Position numbers and translations under genes: made by a program. Source: Paenibacillus tundrae (GTDB lineage Bacteria; Bacillota; Bacilli; Paenibacillales; Paenibacillaceae). Taken from it: DNA of 64,000 nucleotides. The notes under the pieces were generated by a model that worked only from the letters and a program-made list of their open reading frames with translations, did not search any database and had not been told where the DNA came from. Shown one piece after another: positions 25,474 through 33,170 of this stretch. The stretch is taken from the NCBI RefSeq assembly GCF_030812775.1, contig NZ_JAUSTI010000022.1:1-64000 (forward strand), read 5' to 3'. How positions within the stretch are numbered: the first letter of the stretch is position 1; each line of letters opens with the position of its first letter.

Positions 25474-25626
25474 ATGCAATTGACAGACCAAGGCATGTTG
25501 CAGATTCATGAAAAAGATATCTCTAGTTTATATTTTTATCGTTTTTTTCAAGCGTATTGCCTGGTTATATTCGTTAATCAGTTCATCCAAGACCATGGAT
25601 TGGCGAATGACTTCGGGATGCCATAG
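25474..25626 (+). CDS. Possible 50-residue protein, antisense to the Spo0E-like gene
   Basis: ATG 25474 is preceded by AGGAGG with seven bases of spacing, and the frame runs 50 codons to TAG 25624-25626. Its second half overlaps the Spo0E-like gene on the opposite strand. The N-terminal part (MQLTDQGMLQIHEKDISSLY) lies outside the overlap; the rest is hydrophobic antisense sequence. It could be a truncated gene whose original continuation was lost, or a real small convergent gene. Confidence 0.3.
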   Translation: MQLTDQGMLQIHEKDISSLYFYRFFQAYCLVIFVNQFIQDHGLANDFGMP

Positions 25627-25710
25627 ATCCGGGTACTGATTCGCAATCTGGTAGAGTCGCTGTCTCGCCTTTTCAATACATTCCTGAATGGCTTCCGGAT
25701 TCTGCACCAT
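25528..25710 (-). CDS. Spo0E-like aspartyl-phosphate phosphatase
   Basis: 60 residues. The Spo0E family removes the phosphate from Spo0A~P and so restrains sporulation. The two predicted helices are IQECIEKARQRLYQIANQY and SMVLDELINEYNQAIRLKK, the second carrying the family signature S-x-x-LD-x-LI-x-x-Y. GGGGG lies about eight bases upstream of the ATG. Isolated gene on the minus strand. Several such genes per genome are usual in Paenibacillus. Confidence 0.85.
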   Translation of the reverse strand: MVQNPEAIQECIEKARQRLYQIANQYPDLWHPEVIRQSMVLDELINEYNQAIRLKKTIKI

Positions 25711-25881
25711 ACTCCCGCCCCCTGTTGTCCTTCAGTATTGTTCATCCAAAAAAGACCATCTATTATAATATTCGGAATACGGATCGTTTTGGATTACCCC
25801 AAAATCAAATTTTTGTATTATTTTTCTGATTAAGGGTGAAATACGTATGATAGGTGTACACGTGTGTATGGAGTATAAACT

Positions 25882-25908
25882 AAAAAAAGATAGGCTCTTA
25901 TGCCTATC
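25882..25908 (-). terminator. Terminator of the WYL/BtrH-like operon
   Basis: On the minus strand GATAGGC-ATAAGA-GCCTATC is followed by TTTTTTT. Confidence 0.8.
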
Positions 25909-25932
25909 CGTTTTTGCATATGCATGCTCTGC

Positions 25933-26961
25933 TTATCTCAACCCAATATCCGCAAAACGATTACCAATCGTTTCGGGAAAGGCATTTTTAATAGCGTCTA
26001 TAGCCTGTTGCTCTCTATCCCCTGCCCTTTGAATCTGCTCAATCACCTTTTGTACACTTTGCGATTCTCTTGCATCCCACGCGGAGTAGTCATTGATCAC
26101 CTCTACGATGTTGGAATAATGCTCTGCGAGTAAGGCGTATTCGCTTATAACCCGATCCATATGTAGGGACAGATGCTCCAGTGCTGCCACATACGAGGCG
26201 ATATCCTGTCTAGATTTTGCATAATAGCGAAGGACAATTGCTGCCTCAACTGTGTCATACGTTCCTGACTGTAACGCTGCAGCAATGGTCGTATAGGCTT
26301 CTGCTCCACAGGCATAATCTTGGGGAGGCAACATGTAATCATGAGTTTCCCATTTGTAGACAGCCTGGATTAACGATTCCTTGCAGACTTCCCATACATC
26401 CACCGATTGATGAGACTCCAGTACTTGATAATACCAGTAGGGCGATTCATTTTGTCCAAAAGAATGATATGGTAGGGGCTGCAGCTCCTGTCCCTCACAA
26501 TCACAGATATAGATCAGTTGCTCGGTATCATCATACCCAGCAGCAATGACAAATTGATTATGCCACAGAATCGCTCCCACGCCGCGGTTAATACTTGCCT
26601 TGATATCATGCAACGCCTGCTTCTGATACAGTGGAAAGGTGGGTTCAAATGAAAACCCTGCCGCCTGGCTCGCCGTTACACCAATGAAGTCAGCCGCTAC
26701 AAAATTCTCTGCCATCCAATTGTATGCCGAGATCGACTCTGCGGTTAGACGCCGATCAACCACCAGTCGAAAACCACTGACTGTCATTCCCGCAATCATG
26801 TCATGAGTGAAACCACCCCATCGTTGATGATTCAGAATACGATACAATACATCCGAATATGAGCTATTGACCCGCCCTCGTCTCTGATCATCGGATATAT
26901 GCTGATTCGGTACTGGCGCTATCAATTCGTTCAATATGACTTTGGATTCCATCACTCCCAC
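25933..26961 (-). CDS. BtrH/C39-like domain protein (paralogue 2)
   Basis: 342 residues, paralogous to the gene just upstream. The N-terminal 190 residues resemble the BtrH_N fold related to peptidase C39: a GG-x-T-HDMIAGMTVSGFRL segment, a mid-domain helix, and VGAILWHNQFVIAAGYDDTEQLIYICDCEGQ, which matches the His-containing strand and the GYDD...I-x-D pattern. The catalytic Cys expected near the first segment is missing, and the usual His is replaced (QFVIAAGYDD), so protease activity is unlikely. The C-terminal part is helical (TYTTIAAAL ... YYAKSRQDIASYVAALE). It begins 7 bp after the previous gene, the last of a three-gene operon. Role unknown; BtrH itself is an acyltransferase of butirosin synthesis. 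Confidence 0.6.
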   Translation of the reverse strand: MGVMESKVILNELIAPVPNQHISDDQRRGRVNSSYSDVLYRILNHQRWGGFTHDMIAGMTVSGFRLVVDRRLTAESISAYNWMAENFVAADFIGVTASQAAGFSFEPTFPLYQKQALHDIKASINRGVGAILWHNQFVIAAGYDDTEQLIYICDCEGQELQPLPYHSFGQNESPYWYYQVLESHQSVDVWEVCKESLIQAVYKWETHDYMLPPQDYACGAEAYTTIAAALQSGTYDTVEAAIVLRYYAKSRQDIASYVAALEHLSLHMDRVISEYALLAEHYSNIVEVINDYSAWDARESQSVQKVIEQIQRAGDREQQAIDAIKNAFPETIGNRFADIGLR

Positions 26962-26968
26962 TTCCCTC

Positions 26969-27967
26969 CTATCTGGCTGAATGTGCTCCCCATCTCGGTA
27001 CTGTAGAGCGTTTACGGTCAGGGTATCGGAAGGAGATCATTCGAAAATAATCCATGGCTTGCGCCTCCAGCACCTTCGCCTTCAACAATACCTGTGCCAG
27101 CTTCTTGGTCGTGTCTTGACGCAGAATCCTTCTGCCCTCGTGCTGAACGATACATGTTTGCATCTCGTGGATCAATACTCCAATCTGTTCATAACATGTG
27201 TGCGCCTGGTTCAGTTCGTCCCATAACCCTCGTACATCGTGCAAATACTTCTGAATCTCAGTTCGGGACTGACAATAGGCGTCCAAAATATAAGCTGCTC
27301 CTGATGCATCATAATCTGTACGTTGCAGCGCCTGCACCCACACTTCATAAGCCAGCTTGCCAGATGCAATATTACGATCAGGCAACAGACGATAAGGAGT
27401 ATCCCAATCCTCTATCGCCAGTCGTAAAGACTCCAACACCATATCCTGTTCTGCCATGTGGACTTGGTCTCCGAATATCTGACAATACCAGAAGCCAGTG
27501 AAGTTCAGCCCAAAATTGTCATACAGCAGGATCTGGGATTCCTCACTCCACCCATCCTGCACATAGAAGATTCGGTCATCGTCATCATAACCGTGAATGA
27601 CACCGAATTCAGGAATCCAGTAAATGACGCCTCTACCCTCATCCAGACTACGTTTCACCCACTTCACAGCATCCTGTTGGTAATAATTGAATGTAGAGTG
27701 TCGTGTACGTCCACCATCCCAGATAGTGAAGATACCCAAGTTATCAATGCCGGGCCGATGCGCTTCTCCCCACTGTCCGTAGGCTGTAACTGACATGGGA
27801 AGTAACTGCCGATGCACTGCAAGTTTAAAAGCCATACCTGTGTATCCAGCGAGCATATATTTGGAGCCATGAAACTGACCCGTATGGGTCAATATGGCAT
27901 GCAGGCCATCCACATACGATTTGGATTCCCGTTTCATCATGAAGTGATCTAACATGACTTCAGCCAA
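26969..27967 (-). CDS. BtrH/C39-like domain protein (paralogue 1)
   Basis: 332 residues. It shares the plan of its downstream neighbour: YMLAGYTGMAFKLAVHRQLLPMS near the start, GRGVIYWIPEFGVIHGYDDDDRIFYVQDG in the middle (here the His of the C39-like core is kept, H-G-YDD), and a helical C-terminus with the matching stretch AAYILDAYCQSRTEIQKYL. No nucleophilic Cys is visible where expected. 22 bp after the WYL regulator and 7 bp before the second paralogue. The pair may form a heterodimer. Substrate and pathway cannot be inferred. Confidence 0.6.
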   Translation of the reverse strand: MAEVMLDHFMMKRESKSYVDGLHAILTHTGQFHGSKYMLAGYTGMAFKLAVHRQLLPMSVTAYGQWGEAHRPGIDNLGIFTIWDGGRTRHSTFNYYQQDAVKWVKRSLDEGRGVIYWIPEFGVIHGYDDDDRIFYVQDGWSEESQILLYDNFGLNFTGFWYCQIFGDQVHMAEQDMVLESLRLAIEDWDTPYRLLPDRNIASGKLAYEVWVQALQRTDYDASGAAYILDAYCQSRTEIQKYLHDVRGLWDELNQAHTCYEQIGVLIHEMQTCIVQHEGRRILRQDTTKKLAQVLLKAKVLEAQAMDYFRMISFRYPDRKRSTVPRWGAHSAR

Positions 27968-27989
27968 GACAAGACCTCCTTTCTACGAT

Positions 27990-28910
27990 CTATTCCACAT
28001 TTCCTTCCCGCTGAACCGTTAATCTATTCAACAATTGCTCTGCACGTTGCTGAAGTTTTCTCCTCAGCCAACCTGGCGATAATAGTTCCTCCCACTCGCT
28101 ACGAAACAAATGCTGGAGGAACGCATCCGTATCATGAAATTCAATAAAATAAATCTGGCCCTGTCGATCCCGAATCGGATATCCATGCCACAGTTCAAGG
28201 TGCTGTCCTTCCTTCAAGCGAATCTTCGCTACGAACGGTTTGCGAACGGGCAATGGCTCTTCCCACCCACTCAGCAAAGCATCAGCTTTGTATTCAAAAC
28301 TCTCCTCCGAGACTGACATATGAATGATGCCTTCCAACCGAATGGTCATTTGCTGTACAGCATCGGTTTCATAACCAATAACATAATCGGCGTTAAACTG
28401 TGAGATCAACTTGAGAGGGCACAGGGAGAGCTGCCTTTCTCCGCTATGATCCCTATAATGAATGTGCACTCGGAACGAATCAGCAATGGCATGGGTCAAC
28501 AATTCAACCCATTGTAGTTGTTTCGGTTGTGCTGTAAATACGGGAAGTTTACTTTGCCCTGTAGGATGTTCCTCCAACGTAAAACGCTCAAGTAGATGCG
28601 CGACACGTTTCACCGACTCTGCCTGCTCATAATCGTAATACCGATAGCGATGTGCCAGATATTTCAACACCTGCTGCTCTTCCTCTGTCATATATAAATG
28701 GGGCAGACGATAAGTCTGATCCTCATAACAATATCCACGGTACTTCGCCATGTATAATAAAGGAGCACGTAGGGAGATTGCCATATACTCAATATCCCGC
28801 TGCGCTTGTCGACGCGAGATTTCGAATTCTCGTGCGAGCCAGCCACTATTAGGAAAACGCCCACTCCGAATCTGCTCGTCAAACCAGTGAATACGATGCA
28901 TATTGCTCAT
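27990..28910 (-). CDS. WYL-domain transcriptional regulator
   Basis: 306 residues: an N-terminal HTH (GWLAREFEISRRQAQRDIEYM) and a C-terminal WYL domain beginning around QWVELLTHAIADSFRVHIHYRDHSGERQLSLCPLKL. WYL regulators sense ligands such as nucleotides or cyclic nucleotides and are frequent in phage-defence and stress loci. It heads an operon with two BtrH/C39-like paralogues. The ribosome binding site is a run of ten G (28914-28923) three bases before the ATG, which could vary in length and alter translation. Confidence 0.85.
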   Translation of the reverse strand: MSNMHRIHWFDEQIRSGRFPNSGWLAREFEISRRQAQRDIEYMAISLRAPLLYMAKYRGYCYEDQTYRLPHLYMTEEEQQVLKYLAHRYRYYDYEQAESVKRVAHLLERFTLEEHPTGQSKLPVFTAQPKQLQWVELLTHAIADSFRVHIHYRDHSGERQLSLCPLKLISQFNADYVIGYETDAVQQMTIRLEGIIHMSVSEESFEYKADALLSGWEEPLPVRKPFVAKIRLKEGQHLELWHGYPIRDRQGQIYFIEFHDTDAFLQHLFRSEWEELLSPGWLRRKLQQRAEQLLNRLTVQREGNVE

Positions 28911-28913
28911 CTT

Positions 28914-28923
28914 CCCCCCCCCC
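28914..28923 (-). promoter_or_regulatory. G10 homopolymer serving as ribosome binding site
   Basis: Ten consecutive G on the minus strand sit three bases before the WYL regulator ATG and are the only Shine-Dalgarno-like sequence there. Homopolymers of this length are prone to slippage; length may also be a sequencing uncertainty. Confidence 0.6.
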
Positions 28924-28995
28924 TTTCACTTAAGCTCACTTCTTCTATTATAAGAGCATTCTGCTGAATTCCAATCCTGTCTGGTACACCAACAG

Positions 28996-29017
28996 AGCCT
29001 GTTCGATCGAACAGGCT
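28996..29017. repeat. Perfect 22-bp palindrome after the zinc-ribbon gene
   Basis: AGCCTGTTCGA is followed directly by its reverse complement TCGAACAGGCT. There is no T tract in either direction. It could be a factor-binding site or a hairpin at the end of the zinc-ribbon transcript. Confidence 0.5.
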
Positions 29018-29025
29018 GCGCTGCG

Positions 29026-29214
29026 TTATACAGTCACCTGATCCACTCTGGACTGTACTGCTTTTGAACATTTCTTGCATACTTTCAACATCGTGCCGTC
29101 TGTTTTGGTTTGGGAATACAACAATTTGATACGTGTACTGCCGCATACTGGACATGTTCCGCGTCCTCTGGATGGAAGACTCCACAGCACGCGTCCTCTT
29201 TTGGTTTTTGCCAA
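29026..29214 (-). CDS. Small zinc-ribbon protein
   Basis: 62 residues from TTG 29214, which has AAAAGAGG ten bases upstream; an in-frame GTG at 29268 would add 18 residues but has no ribosome binding site. Two cysteine pairs, CPVC and CKKC, about 25 residues apart, form a zinc ribbon; the N-terminus is basic (AKTKRGRVLWSLPSRGRG). Nucleic-acid binding is plausible. I do not recognise a named family. It is a single gene on the minus strand. Confidence 0.6.
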   Translation of the reverse strand: MAKTKRGRVLWSLPSRGRGTCPVCGSTRIKLLYSQTKTDGTMLKVCKKCSKAVQSRVDQVTV

Positions 29215-29431
29215 CGTTTGTAGACCTCTTTTCAAGTTTTGGTGTGTTGAATCAATTGCATAACTCACTAAAAGTCGTCTGGATTGAAGTGGCTAAAGGG
29301 TTTATGAAATTGATTCTGTTCACCGTTATTATAGAGGTCATGGTACGACATAGAATGTCGCAGCAGTTTGCGAAAACGCGGTGCAAGATACCCTTAAGCG
29401 AGACTGAAGACACATCCGAATGGAATGCAAT

Positions 29432-29466
29432 AAAAAATGCCCCCTCTTCAACTTGAAGAAAGGACA
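29432..29466 (-). terminator. Terminator of the ArsR regulator gene
   Basis: On the minus strand CCTTTCTTC-AAGTT-GAAGAGGGG, followed by CATTTTTT. The interval 29269-29431 shows no gene. Confidence 0.5.
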
Positions 29467-29470
29467 GATT

Positions 29471-29794
29471 CTAGGCGTGGTCGCTATTCGTTTGAGATGC
29501 TGCCTGTAATAAAGGCTGTAACAGCCCTGGGAAACGTTCTTCTAGATCTTCCGATCTTAAGGTCAGGAAATGCTGCGTTCCCTGTACTCTCACTCGAATA
29601 ACACCAGCTTCTCGCAATGTTCGAATGTGGTGCGACATGGTCGATTTTACAACAGGCGCATGAAAATGACTGCAAGGCTGTTCTCCACTTCTAGCGGCCT
29701 CTGCAACAATACCAAGACGTGTTGGATCACTTAAAGCGTACAACACGGAAGAAAGTTGAATATCCCCCACTTGAGGATGATGCAATATTTTCAT
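29471..29794 (-). CDS. ArsR family transcriptional repressor
   Basis: 107 residues, a single winged-helix domain: SSVLYALSDPTRLGIV, then the recognition helix VVKSTMSHHIRTLREAGVIRVRVQGTQHFLTLR. There is one Cys (EQPCSHF), not the CxC metal site of ArsR/SmtB, so an organic ligand or redox signal is more likely than a metal. AAGGAG lies upstream of the ATG. It is divergent from the MFS exporter, and a perfect 10-4-10 palindrome in the intergenic region suggests it represses both. Confidence 0.88.
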   Translation of the reverse strand: MKILHHPQVGDIQLSSVLYALSDPTRLGIVAEAARSGEQPCSHFHAPVVKSTMSHHIRTLREAGVIRVRVQGTQHFLTLRSEDLEERFPGLLQPLLQAASQTNSDHA

Positions 29795-29857
29795 ACTGTA
29801 GTCTCCTTTTTTTCAGACTATCCATTGTATTTTAGCACAGATTCATGATATATTTCT

Positions 29858-29881
29858 AAAGTTCGATACCAATCGAACTTT
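29858..29881. promoter_or_regulatory. Palindromic operator between the ArsR and MFS genes
   Basis: AAAGTTCGAT (29858-29867) and ATCGAACTTT (29872-29881) are exact inverted repeats separated by ACCA. Located 64 bp upstream of the regulator and 121 bp upstream of the transporter. Confidence 0.75.
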
Positions 29882-30002
29882 ATCTATTCATTACGTTAAT
29901 GTACCCATGCGGTTAGGCAGGGGTTAACATCATATCACATTTTGCAAATGTTACATGTAGTTTCTGAAATGTTGCGAAATACAAAATTACAGGAGGTTTT
30001 AT

Positions 30003-31373
30003 ATGAACAGCACGGTCACTGCATCATCCGGAGAACAAACCTCTGGACTACAAGAAAGGTTAATTGTCAGCTTGCTTGGCTTCACGGTTGTACTCGTCGT
30101 GATGAACACGATGATGTTCAATCTCGCATTGCCCAAAATCGCAGCCGAATTCGCGCTCTCATCCGTTGCGTCATCATGGATCGTTACAGGTTACTCGATT
30201 GTCTTCGCCATCTCTTCCATTACATTCTCACGTCTATCGGACTTTGTGCCGATTCGTACCTTGTTTACAACCGGGCTTACCTTGCTCGGCGCTGCGTCAG
30301 TTCTTGGTTTCTTCAGTAATCACTTTATTGTCCTGCTTGTTGCGCGTTTGATTCAGGCGATGGGTGCGGCATCGATTCCGGGACTAGCTATCGTTCTTAT
30401 TACTCGATATATCCCAAGTGACCGCCGTGGTAAATCAATGGCTGTTATTATGTCTGCCAGTTCTCTTGGCCTTGGACTTGGACCGGTTATCGGCGGGAGC
30501 ATCACGCAATTTCTAGGTTGGCATGATCTATTTATCGTGACTGGATTATCCCTATTCCTGATTCCTGTATTCTTCAAACTGCTCCCAAGTGAGATGCCGA
30601 AAAAAGGTTCGTTTGACTTGCTCGGTGCGCTTCTGCTCGCCATTGGTACAACAGGCATTCTGTTATTCCTCACCTCAAGAGAATGGATAACCATTGTCGT
30701 GGGCGTTGCTGCGTTATTGCTATTCTGGTTACGCATTCGCCGTGCAGTGGATCCATTCGTGCAGCCTGCACTGTTCCGTGACAAAAAATATATGATTCTC
30801 AGCTCGTTGGGTATTGTATCGTACATTAATAATTTCTCTACCTTGTTCCTACTGCCACAGATTCTGGCTCATTTATATGCACTGACTCCGGCTCAATCTG
30901 GCTTAGTCATCTTCCCGGGTGCAGTTGTATCGATGTTGCTGTCCAATCGGATCGGCCGCATGATTGACCGACATGGAAATACGCTCTTGCTACGATTTGC
31001 ACCGTGGTTGTTGTTAGCAGCGGCTGGCTTGTTCGCCCTATTTGCACATAACAGCATTTACGCCATCATGGCGGTATACATTTTGCTTAGTGTGGGCTTC
31101 TCTGCGCTGACAACCAGCGTGTCCAATGAACTGTCAGGCAACCTAACAATGGATCAGGTTGGTGCAGGCATGGGGCTGTTCCAATTAAGCCAGTTCTTCA
31201 GCGGCGCCTTTAGTGTAGCTGTTACAGGTGTTGCCTTGACGGCTATGCAACAATGGACACTGTCCTCCGCATATAGCAGTATTTTCTGGGGCATGACAGT
31301 TGTTGCACTTGCAGCGGTGATCTTCTCTCAGTTGTACTTACGGATGCAATCACGCAAGAAAACGACCGCCTGA
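30003..31373 (+). CDS. MFS multidrug/tetracycline-type efflux transporter (DHA2, 14 TM)
   Basis: 456 residues, hydrophobic throughout. It resembles TetA(L)/TetA(K) and related 14-helix proton antiporters: motif D1-like NLALPKIAAEF after TM1, motif A-like DFVPIRTLFTTG, VARLIQAMGAASIPGLAIVLITRYIPSDRRGKSMA, and motif C GLGLGPVIGG. Predicted to export drugs or toxic metabolites in exchange for protons. AGGAGG lies seven bases upstream of the ATG. Divergent from an ArsR repressor with an intervening palindrome and followed by an intrinsic terminator, forming a compact resistance module. Substrate is not predictable. Confidence 0.9.
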   Translation: MNSTVTASSGEQTSGLQERLIVSLLGFTVVLVVMNTMMFNLALPKIAAEFALSSVASSWIVTGYSIVFAISSITFSRLSDFVPIRTLFTTGLTLLGAASVLGFFSNHFIVLLVARLIQAMGAASIPGLAIVLITRYIPSDRRGKSMAVIMSASSLGLGLGPVIGGSITQFLGWHDLFIVTGLSLFLIPVFFKLLPSEMPKKGSFDLLGALLLAIGTTGILLFLTSREWITIVVGVAALLLFWLRIRRAVDPFVQPALFRDKKYMILSSLGIVSYINNFSTLFLLPQILAHLYALTPAQSGLVIFPGAVVSMLLSNRIGRMIDRHGNTLLLRFAPWLLLAAAGLFALFAHNSIYAIMAVYILLSVGFSALTTSVSNELSGNLTMDQVGAGMGLFQLSQFFSGAFSVAVTGVALTAMQQWTLSSAYSSIFWGMTVVALAAVIFSQLYLRMQSRKKTTA

Positions 31374-31421
31374 TTCTATAACATGATCATCTCACAACAC
31401 AAATGCAGTATACAACATTCT

Positions 31422-31460
31422 AAGCCAGGGAATTCCACATGGGAATTCACCTGGCTTTTT
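31422..31460 (+). terminator. Terminator of the MFS transporter gene
   Basis: AAGCCAGGGAATTCC pairs with GGGAATTCACCTGGCTT, followed by TTT. Confidence 0.8.
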
Positions 31461-31496
31461 ACAATGTAACGCAAGTTATCGCTCGTAGATATACAT

Positions 31497-31537
31497 AACA
31501 AAACGCCATAAGTACATATCATGTACTCATGGCGTTT
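31497..31537 (-). terminator. Probable terminator of the SnoaL-like gene
   Basis: ACGCCATAAGTACAT pairs with ATGTACTCATGGCGT; on the minus strand it is followed by TTTTG. Confidence 0.6.
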
Positions 31538-31584
31538 AATATTTCTAGTCCCTTTGAAGATCAAATGAAGATCCAATATGGATC

Positions 31585-32034
31585 TTATTCAAACATATCC
31601 AGACGAAGGCGTTTCAGACTTGTATGCTGAATGTACCATTCTCCGTCAATCTTCACAAATGTCTCATGGTAATGCCCAAACCCGTGAAATGATGTATTCT
31701 CATTGCCTTCCGGGAAAGTCACCCAGTCTTCCATAGGTGAGATCACTTTTGCTTCGTTCTCAGATACAAATTCTACTTCGGCGCTATGTACATGATGCAC
31801 CGTCACTGCTACATCGACAAGATCCCGGAATACCTGTACGATCGTGTCGCGACCATTCAATACAGGAATAGGGTTACCTTCTGTGCTAAAATCGGCTACC
31901 GCATCTGGAGCGAAAACCCCACCCAGTGCGTCCCACTGTTTTGTATCAATAAAGCGGCAATAGCGTGCTTTGGTATTTCTAATGCTCTCCAGTGCAAGCA
32001 GTCGTTCCAGTCCAGTGATCGTTGATTGGCTCAT
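31585..32034 (-). CDS. SnoaL-like / nuclear transport factor 2-fold protein
   Basis: 149 residues from ATG 32034, which has GGAGG eight bases upstream (the longer frame to 32073 does not). The sequence fits the SnoaL_4 group: LLALESIRNTKARYCRFIDTKQWDALGGVFAPDAVADFS, VTVHHVHSAEVEFVSENEAKVISPMEDWV, and FHGFGHYHETFVKIDGEWYIQHTSLKRLRLD. The His-Asp arrangement is that of ring-hydroxylating/dehydratase-like NTF2 enzymes, but substrate is unknown. Single gene with its own terminator. Confidence 0.8.
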   Translation of the reverse strand: MSQSTITGLERLLALESIRNTKARYCRFIDTKQWDALGGVFAPDAVADFSTEGNPIPVLNGRDTIVQVFRDLVDVAVTVHHVHSAEVEFVSENEAKVISPMEDWVTFPEGNENTSFHGFGHYHETFVKIDGEWYIQHTSLKRLRLDMFE

Positions 32035-32191
32035 GTGTTGTTCCTCCAGAGATGTAAGATATGTTCGTATCATTCTGCTATGTATGCAATAAAACTCTTA
32101 TTCATTGTACCATTCGGTTCCTACCAGGCACAACGACAGACTATACGTTTGCATATTACCCATCTGAGGTATATGTTGAAACATCCTTGCC

Positions 32192-32354
32192 TAGGGCGTG
32201 TCTGAAAACTCGCTGAAGTCGATCTTTTACCGCTTTTCGCCCCCTGCTGCGTCACTTTCCATTGACGTACCGCGGTACACCTGCGGAAAACTTCCTGGCT
32301 TGGAACGAAAATTCGGCAAAATCTGCGTCCTTCGGAGTTCTCAGACTCGCCCTA
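32192..32354. mobile_element. MITE-like element with TA flanks (family B)
   Basis: A 159-bp unit (32194-32352) starts GGGCGTGTCTGAAAACTC and ends GAGTTCTCAGACTCGCCC, giving terminal inverted repeats of about 24 bp with few mismatches, and is flanked by TA on both sides. TA duplication with short inverted repeats is typical of non-autonomous elements moved by IS630/Tc1-mariner transposases. No coding capacity. Confidence 0.65.
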
Positions 32355-32599
32355 CAAAAAAAGACCAAGAGTAACAGCAGACTTTATCTGTTTACGCTTA
32401 GACCCTTTTGTTAGGACTTCTATTGGTTTGTAATCAACGCTCAACCGCTATGAGGAATTACATACCTGCTTCATGCATCATGCCCGTAAACCTGTGGTCC
32501 ATGTTATCAATCTGTCAGCCGGTGAATCGTATGCTCTGATCTAACGATCTAGAGTAGGCTGGAGTATTGAACGATCCTCTTGTCCAGACGCAAACTCTA
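32355..32599. other. Intergenic DNA, no gene seen
   Basis: Between the MITE and the Rrf2 gene there is no frame with a ribosome binding site or family resemblance. Together with 32035-32191 and the MITE this forms a 565-bp gene-free interval. Confidence 0.5.
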
Positions 32600-33016
32600 C
32601 TACTCTTGTCGGGAAGAATGCCATGCCTTCATCTCAGCAGCTAGCTCCGACATTTTGCGATTATTCAAGTAGTCCTCCATCTGCTCTTCCGCATGCACCA
32701 TCACCCTTTGGATCAGACAACTGCCGTTATGGTTCTGTGTACATTCAAACAACGAAGCCTTTCCTTCAATGGCATGAATAATCTCAAGAAAAGAAGGATC
32801 CGGATTTTTACGACTCAGACGGTAGCCTCCATTCGCTCCCGAGGTCGATTCAATCATCCCTGCTTTGACCAGTTTGGTCAAGATTTTAGACAGATACGTA
32901 GGTGATACTTTCTGTAACTCTGCGAGCTGATGTACGCTAACCAACTGTTCTGGCTCAGTAATTACAAGATGCAGCATGGTATGCAAGGCATAATTCGTAG
33001 CTTTAGAATATTTCAT
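32600..33016 (-). CDS. Rrf2 family transcriptional regulator
   Basis: 138 residues with the Rrf2 winged helix (YALHTMLHLV, VSPTYLSKILTKLVKAGMIESTSGANGGYRL). Two cysteines (FECTQNHNGSCLIQ) lie in the region where Fe-S members such as NsrR and IscR have three, so cluster binding is uncertain; it may be the thiol or YwnA-like type. GAGGTG lies upstream of the ATG. No obvious target gene is adjacent. Confidence 0.88.
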   Translation of the reverse strand: MKYSKATNYALHTMLHLVITEPEQLVSVHQLAELQKVSPTYLSKILTKLVKAGMIESTSGANGGYRLSRKNPDPSFLEIIHAIEGKASLFECTQNHNGSCLIQRVMVHAEEQMEDYLNNRKMSELAAEMKAWHSSRQE

Positions 33017-33125
33017 GAGGGCACCTCATTATATACGGATTTAATTTATCCATAATAGACCTGATTAGACGCAGTGTCAAACTTCCCGCTTTCTCCAGCT
33101 TCGCAGGGTTAATTCACTTTAAGTG

Positions 33126-33158
33126 CGTGTTCAAAAAGTACGGTTTTCAGTTTGAACA
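33126..33158. repeat. Short end fragment of repeat family A
   Basis: GTTCAAAAAGTACGGTTTTC followed closely by TTTGAAC. It matches the terminal repeats of the 44015-44225 element, as if both ends had been joined with the centre removed. Confidence 0.5.
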
Positions 33159-33170
33159 ACCTCCTTATTA

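Noticed and set aside
29133-29456. 107-codon plus-strand frame
   Set aside because: Antisense to the zinc-ribbon gene, and no start signal.
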